Below are positions 33,695-43,655 of a stretch of 64,000 nt of DNA, one piece after another; the stretch's first letter is position 1, and each line of letters opens with the position of its first letter. Location of the stretch: assembly GCA_036768485.1 (NCBI GenBank), contig JAVLUZ010000510.1, positions 372,001 through 436,000 of the forward strand. Reading direction: 5' to 3'. A program made the position numbers and the translations under genes. Below the pieces are notes generated by a model. That model made no database searches and was not told where the DNA came from. It saw only the letters and a program-made list of their open reading frames with translations. Origin of the DNA: Mermis nigrescens (Eukaryota; Nematoda; Enoplea; Mermithida; Mermithidae).

Positions 33695-35460
33695 CGCTTG
33701 AAAGTTGTACGAAATGAAGCTCATTAAATATTCATTCCGGAAATAGAATGCATGAGCGCATAAAAAATACGCGTAGTAGTCAGTTTTGCATCACCTGTAT
33801 AGTGAACGCTACAGCATCTAACAAAAGTGAGCAGGTAAAAACTTATAGTCTCACGCTTAGTGTATTGATATTGCATTTTAGTTTCTAAGCATAAAACATT
33901 TTATTGCGCAAATATGAACTTCTCTGCGCAAACGTCCGACGCTCTCCATTAGCGGCTGCGCGAATGGGGGTGGCGCTAAAAAAGCCTGATTCAGCGCCTC
34001 TTTTCACGTTTTTATCGTATTCACCAACTTCAAGTTTGCTTTAACGTTTAAATTTTCAATTTTTCAGTTACCTTTTCAACTATTCTTCAGTTTATCAAAA
34101 TGTTCTTCCTTTTGCAGACTGGTGTGGTTAGTGCAGGCCCGTATCCAGGATTTTGTTTCGAGGCGGGGGGGGCGACGAACAGAATTTTTCAAAAACATAA
34201 GGAAGGATTAAAGGATGAATTAAGAAAGACGTTTTACGATCAGTAAAGCTGTTCACTTTCCAGACATGCACAGCATTGGAATTCTGGGGGGTTTTGAAAT
34301 CATAAAGTGCCTTTTTTGGGCCTAAAATGGTAGGTTCGCGTCAAAAACATCATTTTTAAGCGTTTCTGACGATGCCTATTTTTCTAAAGCATGAAAACAA
34401 AAATTTCAAAAAATTTTTTAAAAAGTCGAACAAATTTAGCAAAATAGTCAAAAGCGTTTCTGACAATGCCATTTTTGTAGGGCATAAAAACAAAATTTTG
34501 AAAAAGTCGAACAAATTTAGCAAAATAGTTAAAACATGAGTATAATGGCGCGAAGCGCAGAAAATTGGACACTTTTGAGCAAATAGATATAGCTAAACAC
34601 GCCTAAAAAGCACCTTTTCTACGAATTTTCAGAAACTTTTTGAAAACTCGAAAAATCGCGAATTCTGGGAGGCAAATAAAAAAATTTCTGCGTGGGTGAA
34701 AATTTTTCTGGAGAGATGTGAACTCCTCAAGATCATACATGACACTTTGTAAATTTTGCTACCCAGATGCCTTAAATATGACGATTTTCTGCATAAAACC
34801 TGTGCAACACAGAAGACTAGAAGCAAAATACGCTTTAGGTTGTATAAGGACTGAAATGGAGTGTATGAACCGCGCGCTTAGGACTTAATAGATTCTAATC
34901 ATGATTCGTGAATTTCGACGCGTAGCGCCAAAATTTTTTTTGCAATTCTTGGCTAAAAAAGCAAAGGGGAGTAAAGGAAAAATCGTCCTCATATTTCGTT
35001 TCGGGGGGCTCGTGCCCCCTATCCCCCCTGGATATGAGTCTGATTGCTTCGCTCTTACAGGTGCATACAAAATGTAGGAGCGTCTGCTTTAGCCTATGCT
35101 TTATTTTTCATTATTGTATTTATCTTCATCTTCAAGGGTTATAAATGGAGCGCTGTACCTATACCTCTAGGAAGGTACCTATTAATTGAGGGGACGTGGG
35201 TGAACGGTGAGTGCCAGGGTCGAGGCCAGCGTCAGCGCCACATTATACCCGCAACAATAGCCAGGACCATGGTCAGCAACAGCGCCACCTTTTACCCATG
35301 TGTGCCAGCTGTATTTTACCCACGCCCTCTTTGGTCCACTGAATTGTGGCTTTATCGAATGCATGCATACACATTTGAGGAGAATCAGAGAGTAGAATTC
35401 AAAACTAGCCACCCTCTATCTCCTAAAAATGTTTACGTTGGCAAGTTAATTACTACCTAC
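33695..35460. other. Repeat fragments; no secure gene
   Basis: CAGGCCCGTATCCAGGATTT at 34134 and CCCCTGGATATGAGTCTG near 35042 look like opposite ends of a CAGGCCCGTAT-type element, but flanking octamers do not match. A GAATTCTGGGGG family repeat fills 34265-34745. From 35060 to 35460 the sequence is unlike any repeat here and holds a 139-codon plus-strand ORF (35044-35463) with one hydrophobic stretch (ALFFIIVFIFIF). No splice support or family resemblance, so I leave it uncalled. Confidence 0.45.
34265..34745. repeat. Dispersed repeat, GAATTCTGGGGG family
   Basis: CAGACATGCACAGCATTGGA, GAATTCTGGGG, GCGTCAAAAACATC and GCGTTTCTGACGATGCC blocks, the last block duplicated at about 34455. Third and longest copy in the window. 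Confidence 0.6.
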
Positions 35461-36149
35461 TAGTGATCGACTGGGGCCCCGGCCCCGGCCGGGGCAAGGT
35501 CAAAAATGGCCGGGGCGGGGGAAAAATTAAGTGTAATTCGTATTTTGTACAGGCTGTGATACTGGCACTTATTTATCAATGAGCAAGTGTTAATTTTGAG
35601 AACTGTACTGATTAGACCATTTGTATACTTACTTAGTCCTTCTTATAACTTTGCTACTGCGTATAAATGAGCTTTTACTGAGTAAATGTTCAGGAAAATC
35701 TGCATGTTTTCGATTCCTCCACTTAACTTATTTAAACTAAATGCAACTTTTAACTCATTCATTCATAGCTATGGCTAAAAGATTTAGAAGTTGACAAATA
35801 CGTTCTATTTCTAGTTGGAAATTGTACGTATACGTTCTATTTCTAGTTGGAAATTGTACGTTTTCAACAAACTATTTTTACAAAAAACACTTTTACATTT
35901 AATTGAATGGGAACCGCGTGCTTTAAAACGCGTTTCTTGTGTAGTAGTTATTAGAACGGAAGTTAATTATAGGCGAATGCAAACTATGCTGCAGAATTGC
36001 GTCCAATCCGATAAACTAAATATGTCTCAAATAGTTTCCTAAGGTCCAGAGTTGAGGGAGGGGTGAAATCCCAAATTGGAGGACCAGAAAATTAGGTGGT
36101 GGACTATTATTAGTCGACTCTATTTTGTTGTACCAGCTTCTTGTGCTTG

Positions 36150-36790
36150 TACAAAGATCTCCGAAAAGGTTCTATGTATGAGCTAACAAATTTTTGTAGC
36201 TATATTTTGACTTTTGATTGTATATTTTAGCTAATTTCTGGGTTTCTAACGCCAAAAATTACTAAAATTGGCTAAAACGGCGCGAAGCGCCTAAAAATTT
36301 GACATTTTTCCATTCTAAATACAAATTCTGCTATTTTAAAATATATAGGACAGACAATTTTTCATATCAAAGCGAAACGCCGGAAAATTTTTGGAATTTT
36401 ACACCTTTTAACAGTTTTTATCTTCCCAAAAATCTTTGTACATGTACAAAGATAGTCCTGAAAAGTCTTTGTACATCGGAAAATCTTTGGCGAATACAAA
36501 AAAGACTGTTTTGTACATGCAAATTTTTGTATACTTCAATATGGTACAGTAACGATTTCAGTGTGGTAGAACATAGTTTTTCGACCTTTAGTAGTGTATT
36601 TGGCTAATTTTTGGGTTTCTGAATATTTGACATTTTTCCATTTTCCCATTCTAAGCGCAGTGTTGCTTATTACAAGATTAATTCGCATATTACAATTTTT
36701 GTAATGCTTTCTCAGTCGAGTTTTATGTGTGAATTCCATCGAAATCATAAAAATGTCTGGCACTTCGCGCCGAACTAATATTATCAACTA
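36150..36790. repeat. Dispersed palindromic repeat module
   Basis: CTTTGTACATGTACAAAGAT, AAGTCTTTGTACATCGG and AAACGGCGCGAAGCGCC blocks in the usual order, nested in the hAT element 35461-38640. Confidence 0.65.
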
Positions 36791-36984
36791 ATTTCGAGCC
36801 GAATTATCACATTTAAAAGCACGGTCTTTTTGTATTCGACGAAGATTTTTGCGGATGTACAAAGACGTTTCAGGACCGTTTTTGTACATGTACAAAGATT
36901 TTTGAAGAACAAAAACTGTAAAAAGGTGTAGAATTCCTTATTGCAAATTCAACCATTTTAAAGATTTTCAGGGGGTGAGCAGCT

Positions 36985-37245
36985 GCAAAATGGAGCTGCT
37001 TACCTCTTTCCCGAAAATGGCTGAGAAATGTGACAGGGGATTTGGGCCATCCCCAAACCACGCTTTGAAGCCCCGAACTTCCTTGAAAGTCAGAAAATAT
37101 TTGACCACCCTCCCCATTTTTTGGCGAAAACCTGCACTTTATTGGCTATTTTTATGTTTTTACCATTTTTGATCTAGTCGCTAACCCCTCCTTCTAAAAA
37201 TGGCGAGGACCCCTACCCTAGATTTCCAGCCGTTACATGTATTCT
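36985..37245. repeat. Dispersed repeat, ACATGTAACGG family
   Basis: Ends AGATTTCCAGCCGTTACATGTA; internal TTTTTTGGCGAAAACC and GGGGATTTGGGCCATCCCC. Same orientation as the 14240 copy. Confidence 0.55.
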
Positions 37246-38799
37246 GAGGGACCCTCATAAAGTTTTAAGCGATTACATGCATTTTTATAGTGATAGTTTA
37301 TCTATTCACTCTAGCTCACATTCTAAAATAATGTATCACTTCGTGAAATTCTAATAGTTAGGTACACTTTTGCCATACTAAAAAATAAGTTCAAAAAATT
37401 CAAAAGGTTTTCACGAAAAATCGTCTGACAATGACTTGTGTCTTGGACCCTGAGGGGGTTATACCCCTCCCCCTTATGGGAATGTGTAATGTCTCATTTA
37501 TTAGATCCAATACCTATTGCATCCAATCGCTACAGCAGCAGTAGCAGTAGCGAAGATTCAAATGATATAGTGTGCTAACTGCTACTAGCAGCGACATAGA
37601 CTTTATTGATGATTCAGGCAAATGAAACACTGGACTAAATTTGTTTCTTGTGACATAAATAGTAAATAAAACTTGATATGAAATGCACCTAACTTTGCGC
37701 TTGCCATTTACTACTGAATGGAGCAGTCGCGGGCGGAGTAGAGAATACTGAAAGTCTCAAATTTTCAAAATAACATGCTTTTATGCCTTTTCAAGCAACA
37801 ATCCTTAACATAGAAGTCGAAAACATTAGCGGAAAACCATGTGAGTGAAAAAATCTTCAAAAAATTTCTTTACATCACATTTTACCGCTGTTTCGATTTT
37901 TACATTGCCGATTACTGCTCGAATCAGCTATCGAATTTTTTACATCTTTTTTAACATTAGGGTATATACCGGGTGAATTTTTTCCATCTTTTTTAACACC
38001 AGGGTTCTCACCTAAGCATCTATACATCGACCTAAGCATCTATACATTGACCTAAGCGGGAGCGACCTTCGACCTAAGCAGCTTAAAACACATTTTCAGA
38101 TATACTAAGCCTAAGTTCCTAAGTATATTGGAAACAAAAACTTACGTTTTTTATCTTATCAAGTAAATTATTGCAAAAGTTGATTATGAAAATGAAGAAA
38201 AACTGAATAAAATCAAGAATTATATCATATGATAGATATATCATAATGCTGTATATACCCTAATGTTAAAAAAGATAGAAAAATTCGATAGGGGTTAAAA
38301 TGGATAAGTGCCCTTTTTTCGCCTATCCTTAAACACATGAATTTCAACAGCCTGTAACTCGGTCAATAATGCTGACCGTCGCATTATTCTTTAAAATATG
38401 AACTCCCCAGCCCGAACTCAATCAGAAAATGTCCTTGTCATAACTTTCTGGAACTTTCCAATCTCCTCTACTTTAGCCGCAGTCGCTCATTATTTCTTTT
38501 CCTATGCCCACCCAAGTATGTGTCATGCCCTAATATTTTCCTTGTCTGACCTAGGCAAGCCCCGGCCCCGGCCGGGGATTTTTTCAGCCCCGGTACTGCC
38601 CCGGCCCCGGCCAAAAAAGTCGCCCCGGTCGATCACGCTACTACCTACACACAATCACCGTTTTTTCCACTTTTTGGTCTATTTGTCAACCAAAATTTTG
38701 GGAAATGGAAAAATTTTGGGTTCGGTTGGCATTTGTAGAAAATTTTTGTAATCTTAAAAATGCGTTTTAGAGAGTTAAAACCTCAAAAATTTTTTGATT

Positions 38800-39330
38800 T
38801 AATTTTACTTATTATTAATCTTTAAGCCACGCCGCGCCAATTGCAGCATTTTTATCGACAATCTGGTCTGGAACTTCACTACGATTGAAAATCCTAATAT
38901 TCTGCACGGATTCAGTTAGTTTTTGTAATGCAAAAATGCGTTTTAGAGAGGCGAAACTACAAAAATTTTTCGGCGCTTCGCGCCGAATTGATTTAATTCT
39001 TACTTGTTATAAATCTTTAAGCCGCGCCGCGTCAACTGTAGCATTTAAATCGACAATTTGATCTAGAACTTTACTACGATTGAAAATCCTTATCTTCTGC
39101 ACGGATTCGGTTAGTTTTTGTAATGCAAAAATGCGTTTTAGAGAGGTGAAACTACAAAAGTTTTGGCGCTTCGCGCCGAATTGATTTAATTCTTACTTAT
39201 TATTAATGTTTAAGCCGCGCGGCGCCAATTGCAGCATTTTTATTGATAATCTGGTCCTAGAACTCCATAACGATTGAAAATCCTTACCTTCTGCACAGTT
39301 TTTGTAATGCAAAAATGATTTAGAGAGCTT
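38800..39330. repeat. Tandem array, about 194-bp unit, three copies
   Basis: Landmark TTAAGCCRCGCC falls at about 38822, 39016 and 39210, a period of 194 bp. Each unit has CAGCATTTTTAT-like, GATTGAAAATCCT, TTCTGCACGGATTC and TTTTGTAATGCAAAAATGCG blocks; the first two also carry CGGCGCTTCGCGCCGAATTG. A longer relative of the 27150 array. Confidence 0.85.
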
Positions 39331-40169
39331 TGGATAAATTATAGTTTTAATTGTCAAAAACGACTTCAGAATTCGCTAAAATGCTTTACTGAAGGAAGGA
39401 AATTCAAGTTTTAACATGAATAACGTATACTGATCGTGATATTTCTTGTAGAGCGCGAAATTTTTATACAAAAAGTGCATCAAACACCGCTATTGCATGT
39501 GTACATAAAATTTTCTACTTAAAAAACACTAATTTTTCGACACAGGCGCTCATATTTTTAACGTTTTAAGACCTCCCAAAAAACATGGAAAAAGGTCGGA
39601 AAAAGTGGAAAAAAATTTTGGGTTTGGTTTGTAATGTCAACCAAATCGCTGGGGAAAAAACGGTGCACACAATAGGTACTCAAAAGATAACTGCTATCGC
39701 CCGCATATCACACATCGCCAGTGTTGCCAACCCAAATTTTCAAAAACCTCAAATCACTGGCCAAAAAAACCTCAAAAATTAGGGTAAAACCTCAAAATTC
39801 AGAAATGAATTCTATCCAGTGTACAATAAGGTTTACAGGCTTTGTAGCTATTTTCATTTAAGCTTAGCCCAAATTTATGTGGTTCTGCTTAAGTGGATCT
39901 AATTTTATAGCTTTCAGTTCAGGCCACTGGTTTCCTAAAATAAAATTCCCGGGTTTTTCCCGGGGTTTCTCGGGTGATTTATGGGCAATTTCCCGGTTTT
40001 AAATCATGCTTTAAACGCACACCATACATGCAGAAGTGTCATGATAAGAACATGAAAAAGGGTGAGGCACAAGCAACTTTTAATCAAACAAATGCAAATA
40101 CTACCCGAAACGTTTTGGAACAATCATAATTTCCTTTTCAATGATGCTAACGAGTTGTTGATAGCAGTT

Positions 40170-41400
40170 CTCGCAGCCTATAATATAGTAAATTAGCGAT
40201 ATTTAGTGTGGTAAAAGAGGGTTTTCGATCTTTAGTAGTGTATTTCAGCTAACTTCTGGGTTTCTCACGCCAAAAATTACTAAGAATTGACTCAAAACGG
40301 CGCCAAGCGCACGAAAAATTTGGCATTTTTCCATTCTAAATGCAAATTCTGCCATTTTAAAGATATACAGGACCAGTGGCGAATCTAGGATTTTCCTAAG
40401 GGGGCGGTATCCCAGCTTTTCCAAAAACAGACAAAAATAGATCAAGAAATTTGTCATTAATGCGCAAAATAGCGTTTTTTTGGTGCTTTACATTGTATAC
40501 TTTTACATAAAATCACTTGACGCAATATATTTTCTGAAAATTTTAAAATGTTAGACAATTTTGTGCGAAAAAATCATTAAATTTCTTTGACTTTAACAAA
40601 AATCTGGGGCGAAGCGCCGGAACATTTGTGGAATTAAGGCGGATAAACGTCTAGAAGCATAATTTACTGCTTGATTTCCTATATTTATATCACTTGATGC
40701 GAAACATCGAAATTTTTGGATTGAAAATAGAAGAGAACTATGCAAAAATAGCTGTTAAAATTGTTTTGAAATCTACATGAACAGAAAATGGCTTCAAGAC
40801 AGTCTTTTTTTGTACAAGGTCCGTTTGTACATATACAAAGATGGTCCCTAAAAGTCTTTGTACATTTTGTACACACAAATTTTTGGGTACTATGATATAG
40901 TACGGTAGCGACTTTAGTGTCGTAAAAACAGAGTTGTTCGACCTTTGGTAGTGTATTTTGGCAAATTGCTGGTTTTATGAGGGCAGAAATCATTAAGAAT
41001 CGTCTTAAAACTGCGCGAAGCGCCGAAACATTTGACATGTTCCCTTTCGAAATGCGATTTCTGCTATTAAAAAAATATAAATAGGACACACAATTACTCA
41101 TTTTGGCGCAAAGCGCCGAAAATTTTTGCGAATTTCATACCTTTTTCTGCAGATTTTGTCTTCCTAAAAATCTTTGTACATCTACAAAGACGGTCCCAAA
41201 AAGTCTTTGTACATCAGAGAAAATGTTTGCCAAATACAAAAAACGTGCTTCCATGTCGCCAAGAAAGTAAATAAATGTCATTAATAGGTATCAAAGGGAG
41301 CGTAGCGCCGGAAAAATTAGAGAAGTAATAATCACTGACGGCCAAAAATCATTGCAAATTGCTTATCCATTCTTTATCTTGCCAAAGATTTTTGGCCAAC
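40170..41400. repeat. Dispersed palindromic modules within element copy 1
   Basis: Two successive modules with hairpins near 40300, 40610, 41014, 41104 and 41309 and CTTTGTACATCTACAAAG-type palindromes. Includes the uninterrupted site GAACTATGCAAAAATAG (about 40737-40750) that is split by the foldback element in copy 2. Confidence 0.65.
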
Positions 41401-42191
41401 AGGGGGTGTCAATATGACCACTAGAGCTGTTCAATTTGTAAATTTTGCTACCCATGTCTAAAACATGGTGAGAATCAAATAGACAACCTCTTAAATAAAG
41501 GCCATTTTCTGCATAAAACCTGTGCAGAACAGAAGAAATAGATGCAAAATACGCTTTAGGTTGTATCAAGACTAAAAATCGAGCGTTTAAACCGCGCGCT
41601 TGGGAATAAGTAGACTCTAATCATAATTTTGAAATTTTTAGCGATTTTGGCTACAAAAAAGCGAGGGAGGAGTAAAGGGAAAAATCATTCTTATATTTCA
41701 TTTTGGGGGTCACGTGTTCCCCCTATCCTTCGAGATACGGGTACCCCTGTTAGATTATTGGACAAACAGGTCTATACCTACCTAGTCCATGCAAACAATA
41801 CTCCAGTGAAAGCAATTTATAGATTCTAAGCTGCGTACAATAAATGCTTTGTATGATTAGAAAATCGAAGATAAATTTGTTATTCATAATTAATTATAAT
41901 TACGTTTGGCACACCGTTCCGTAGTCAGGTCAAGTGTTTTACCAAATGGGACAACGCAAAAAAGAAATCCATCTTACTTAAGTATAGGCAGATGCAGTTG
42001 TATTTATTTATTTATTTTTCAAATCAAGTTTTACATTGCGAACATGGGCCTGACTAAAAAAAGCGCAACACATGTTTAGTAGATATAGATATGCGACGTA
42101 GGTAAGTATGCGGAATCAGAACGCATGCGTGTATGAACATTATTCAATTGGAAATAAAGGCTAATATTGACATTAAAACAAATGACTAAAT

Positions 42192-42286
42192 TAGAGCTGT
42201 GCCGGGGCCAGGCCCCAGCCCCGAGCCGAGGCCAGGCTGGCCCCGGCTCCGGCCCCGGCAAAAAAGGCGGCCCCGGCACAGCTCTA
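42192..42286. mobile_element. 95-bp hAT MITE, perfect 18-bp TIRs
   Basis: TAGAGCTGTGCCGGGGCC at the left and its exact inverse at the right, with GACTAAAT duplicated at 42184-42191 and 42287-42294. The unoccupied site is present once in copy 2 of the host element (GACTAAAT at 50792-50799). Almost the whole element is GC-rich inverted repeat. Confidence 0.9.
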
Positions 42287-42664
42287 GACTAAATCCTACT
42301 CTGTGCACCTGCACAAGGGGTATGGGTAAAATCCGGAACCAGGACCAGGACCAGGACCAGGACAAAATGGGTAAAATCCGGACAATCAATCAGGACCAGG
42401 ACCAGGACCGGACTCAGGACAAATGGGTAAAATCCGGACAAACAATCAGGACAATGAAAAGATCAGGACAATGTATTAGATATGTAGGGTCGGACTGGCC
42501 AGGACCTGACAAATTAGGTAAAATCCGGACAATCAATCAGGACAATGTATAAGATATGTAGGGTCGGACTAGCCAGCAGGCACATAGCTGTGGGGGACTG
42601 GGGTTGGGACCCCCAAAATTCAGGAAAAACCGGAAAAATAGGACTTTTTACACGTTATTTTGTG

Positions 42665-42835
42665 TGTCCCAGTGGCACTTGTGAACCTCAGTGGCGCTTA
42701 TGGACATTGGTGGCGGTTGTGAACCCCAGTGGCGCTTGTGAACCCCGGTGGCGCTTGTGAAGCTTGGTGGCGCTCATGGACCTTGGTGGCGGTTGTGAAC
42801 CCCAGTGGCGCTTGTGAACCCCATCAGGCCCCCAT
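42665..42835. repeat. About 18-bp minisatellite GTGGCGCTTGTGAACCCC
   Basis: Eight or so units with variants GTGGCGGTTGTGAACCCC and GTGGCGCTCATGGACCTT, in the central part of the MULE-like element. Confidence 0.85.
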
Positions 42836-43104
42836 TTGGGCACCCTCGCCTAGTTCTGGAACTACCCCACTCCAATTGTCCTGATTAATTGTCCGGATTT
42901 TACCCATTTTGTCCGGTTCTGGCTAGCAGGCACATAGCTGGCCCTCCTATTTTGGGGGGACCAACACCAATTTTGGGGGGTCCAAGCCAAAAATAGCACA
43001 AAATAACGTGTAAAAAGTCCTATTTTTCCGGTTTTTTCTGAATTTGGGGGGTCCGGACCCCCCTAGTCCCCCCACAGCTACGTGCCTGCTGGCTAGTCCG
43101 ACCC

Positions 43105-43655
43105 GGCATTGGTGTAGCTGGTTCACATATGTATTAAGATAGCCACGTTATAGGTACGTATGCAGCAAGTAGTATCCGGTGAAAGCTGCCACCTAACTGG
43201 TTTGATTTGAGTCAAGTCGAAAACAAATAAGGCAGTCATCAGTTTTTTCCCGCAGATTCATGTGACTGACCAAAATGTTGGTGCCAGCATTTAAAATAAG
43301 ACTAAGTAATGGGATGTAACTCGCGCCGCTTCCGCTGCGCTCGCTCCGGTCGTTGCATCCCATTACTCAGGCTTATTTTAAACGCTGGCACCAATATTTT
43401 GGTCAGTCCATGATACTAAGCCTAAGCCTAATCAGCTGGTAAACCAGCAAAACATCACGAATACCTTGCAATCTTTATTGAAATTAACCAGCATTAGTCG
43501 ATTGGTTATGGTTCTGGACTCTAGAGCAAGGAGTCCACGTTTCGAATCCGACTGCCAGCAACTTTCTCTTGTTTCCTCAGATGCTATCGACTGCACACAT
43601 ATGCCCTTATAATATGACTATGTTAATACATATGTGAACCAGCTACACGAATGCC
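43105..43655. mobile_element. GGCATT element copy A, with inner hairpin and tRNA-like segment
   Basis: Ends are inverted copies of GGCATTGGTGTAGCTGGTTC (one mismatch, extending to about 31 bp). The nonamer GTCCGACCC flanks both sides (43096-43104, 43656-43664). Inside, 43265-43425 forms a long hairpin (TTGGTGCCAGC...GCTGGCACCAA with CTAAGTAATGGGATG arms), and a tRNA-like segment follows at 43489-43560. Same family as 50197-50745. Confidence 0.8.
43489..43560 (+). ncRNA. tRNA-like segment with pol III A and B boxes
   Basis: TAGTCGATTGGTTATGG resembles an A box and D arm, TGGACT..AGTCCA forms an anticodon-type stem, and GTTTCGAATCC at 43539-43549 differs from the B-box consensus by one base. 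No matching acceptor stem was found, so this is a tRNA-derived promoter segment rather than a functional tRNA. The GTTCTGGACTCT portion is reminiscent of tRNA-Gln. Confidence 0.45.

Larger units (their letters stand above)
35461..38640. mobile_element. hAT-type element with CCCCGG-rich ends and exact 8-bp TSD
   Basis: Left end TAGTGATCGACTGGGGCCCC and right end (inverted) TAGCGTGATCGACCGGGGCG are imperfect inverted repeats followed by GGCCCCGGCC runs. Octamers CTACCTAC flank it exactly (35453-35460, 38641-38648). Interior holds nested repeats (36150-36790 module, 36985-37245 ACATGT family, 37400-37490 GTATTACCCCC) and no transposase. The 117-codon ORF at 38398-38751 spans the right terminus and is accidental. 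Confidence 0.85.

Noticed and set aside
34134..35042. Complete CAGGCCCGTATCCAGG element
   Set aside because: Plausible inverted ends, but flanks GGTTAGTG and ATTGCTTC are different, so the pairing is unproven.
35044..35463. 139-codon plus-strand ORF with a hydrophobic stretch
   Set aside because: Sequence is non-repetitive, but there is no family resemblance, no splice evidence and it runs into the target duplication of the 35461 element; not enough to call a gene.
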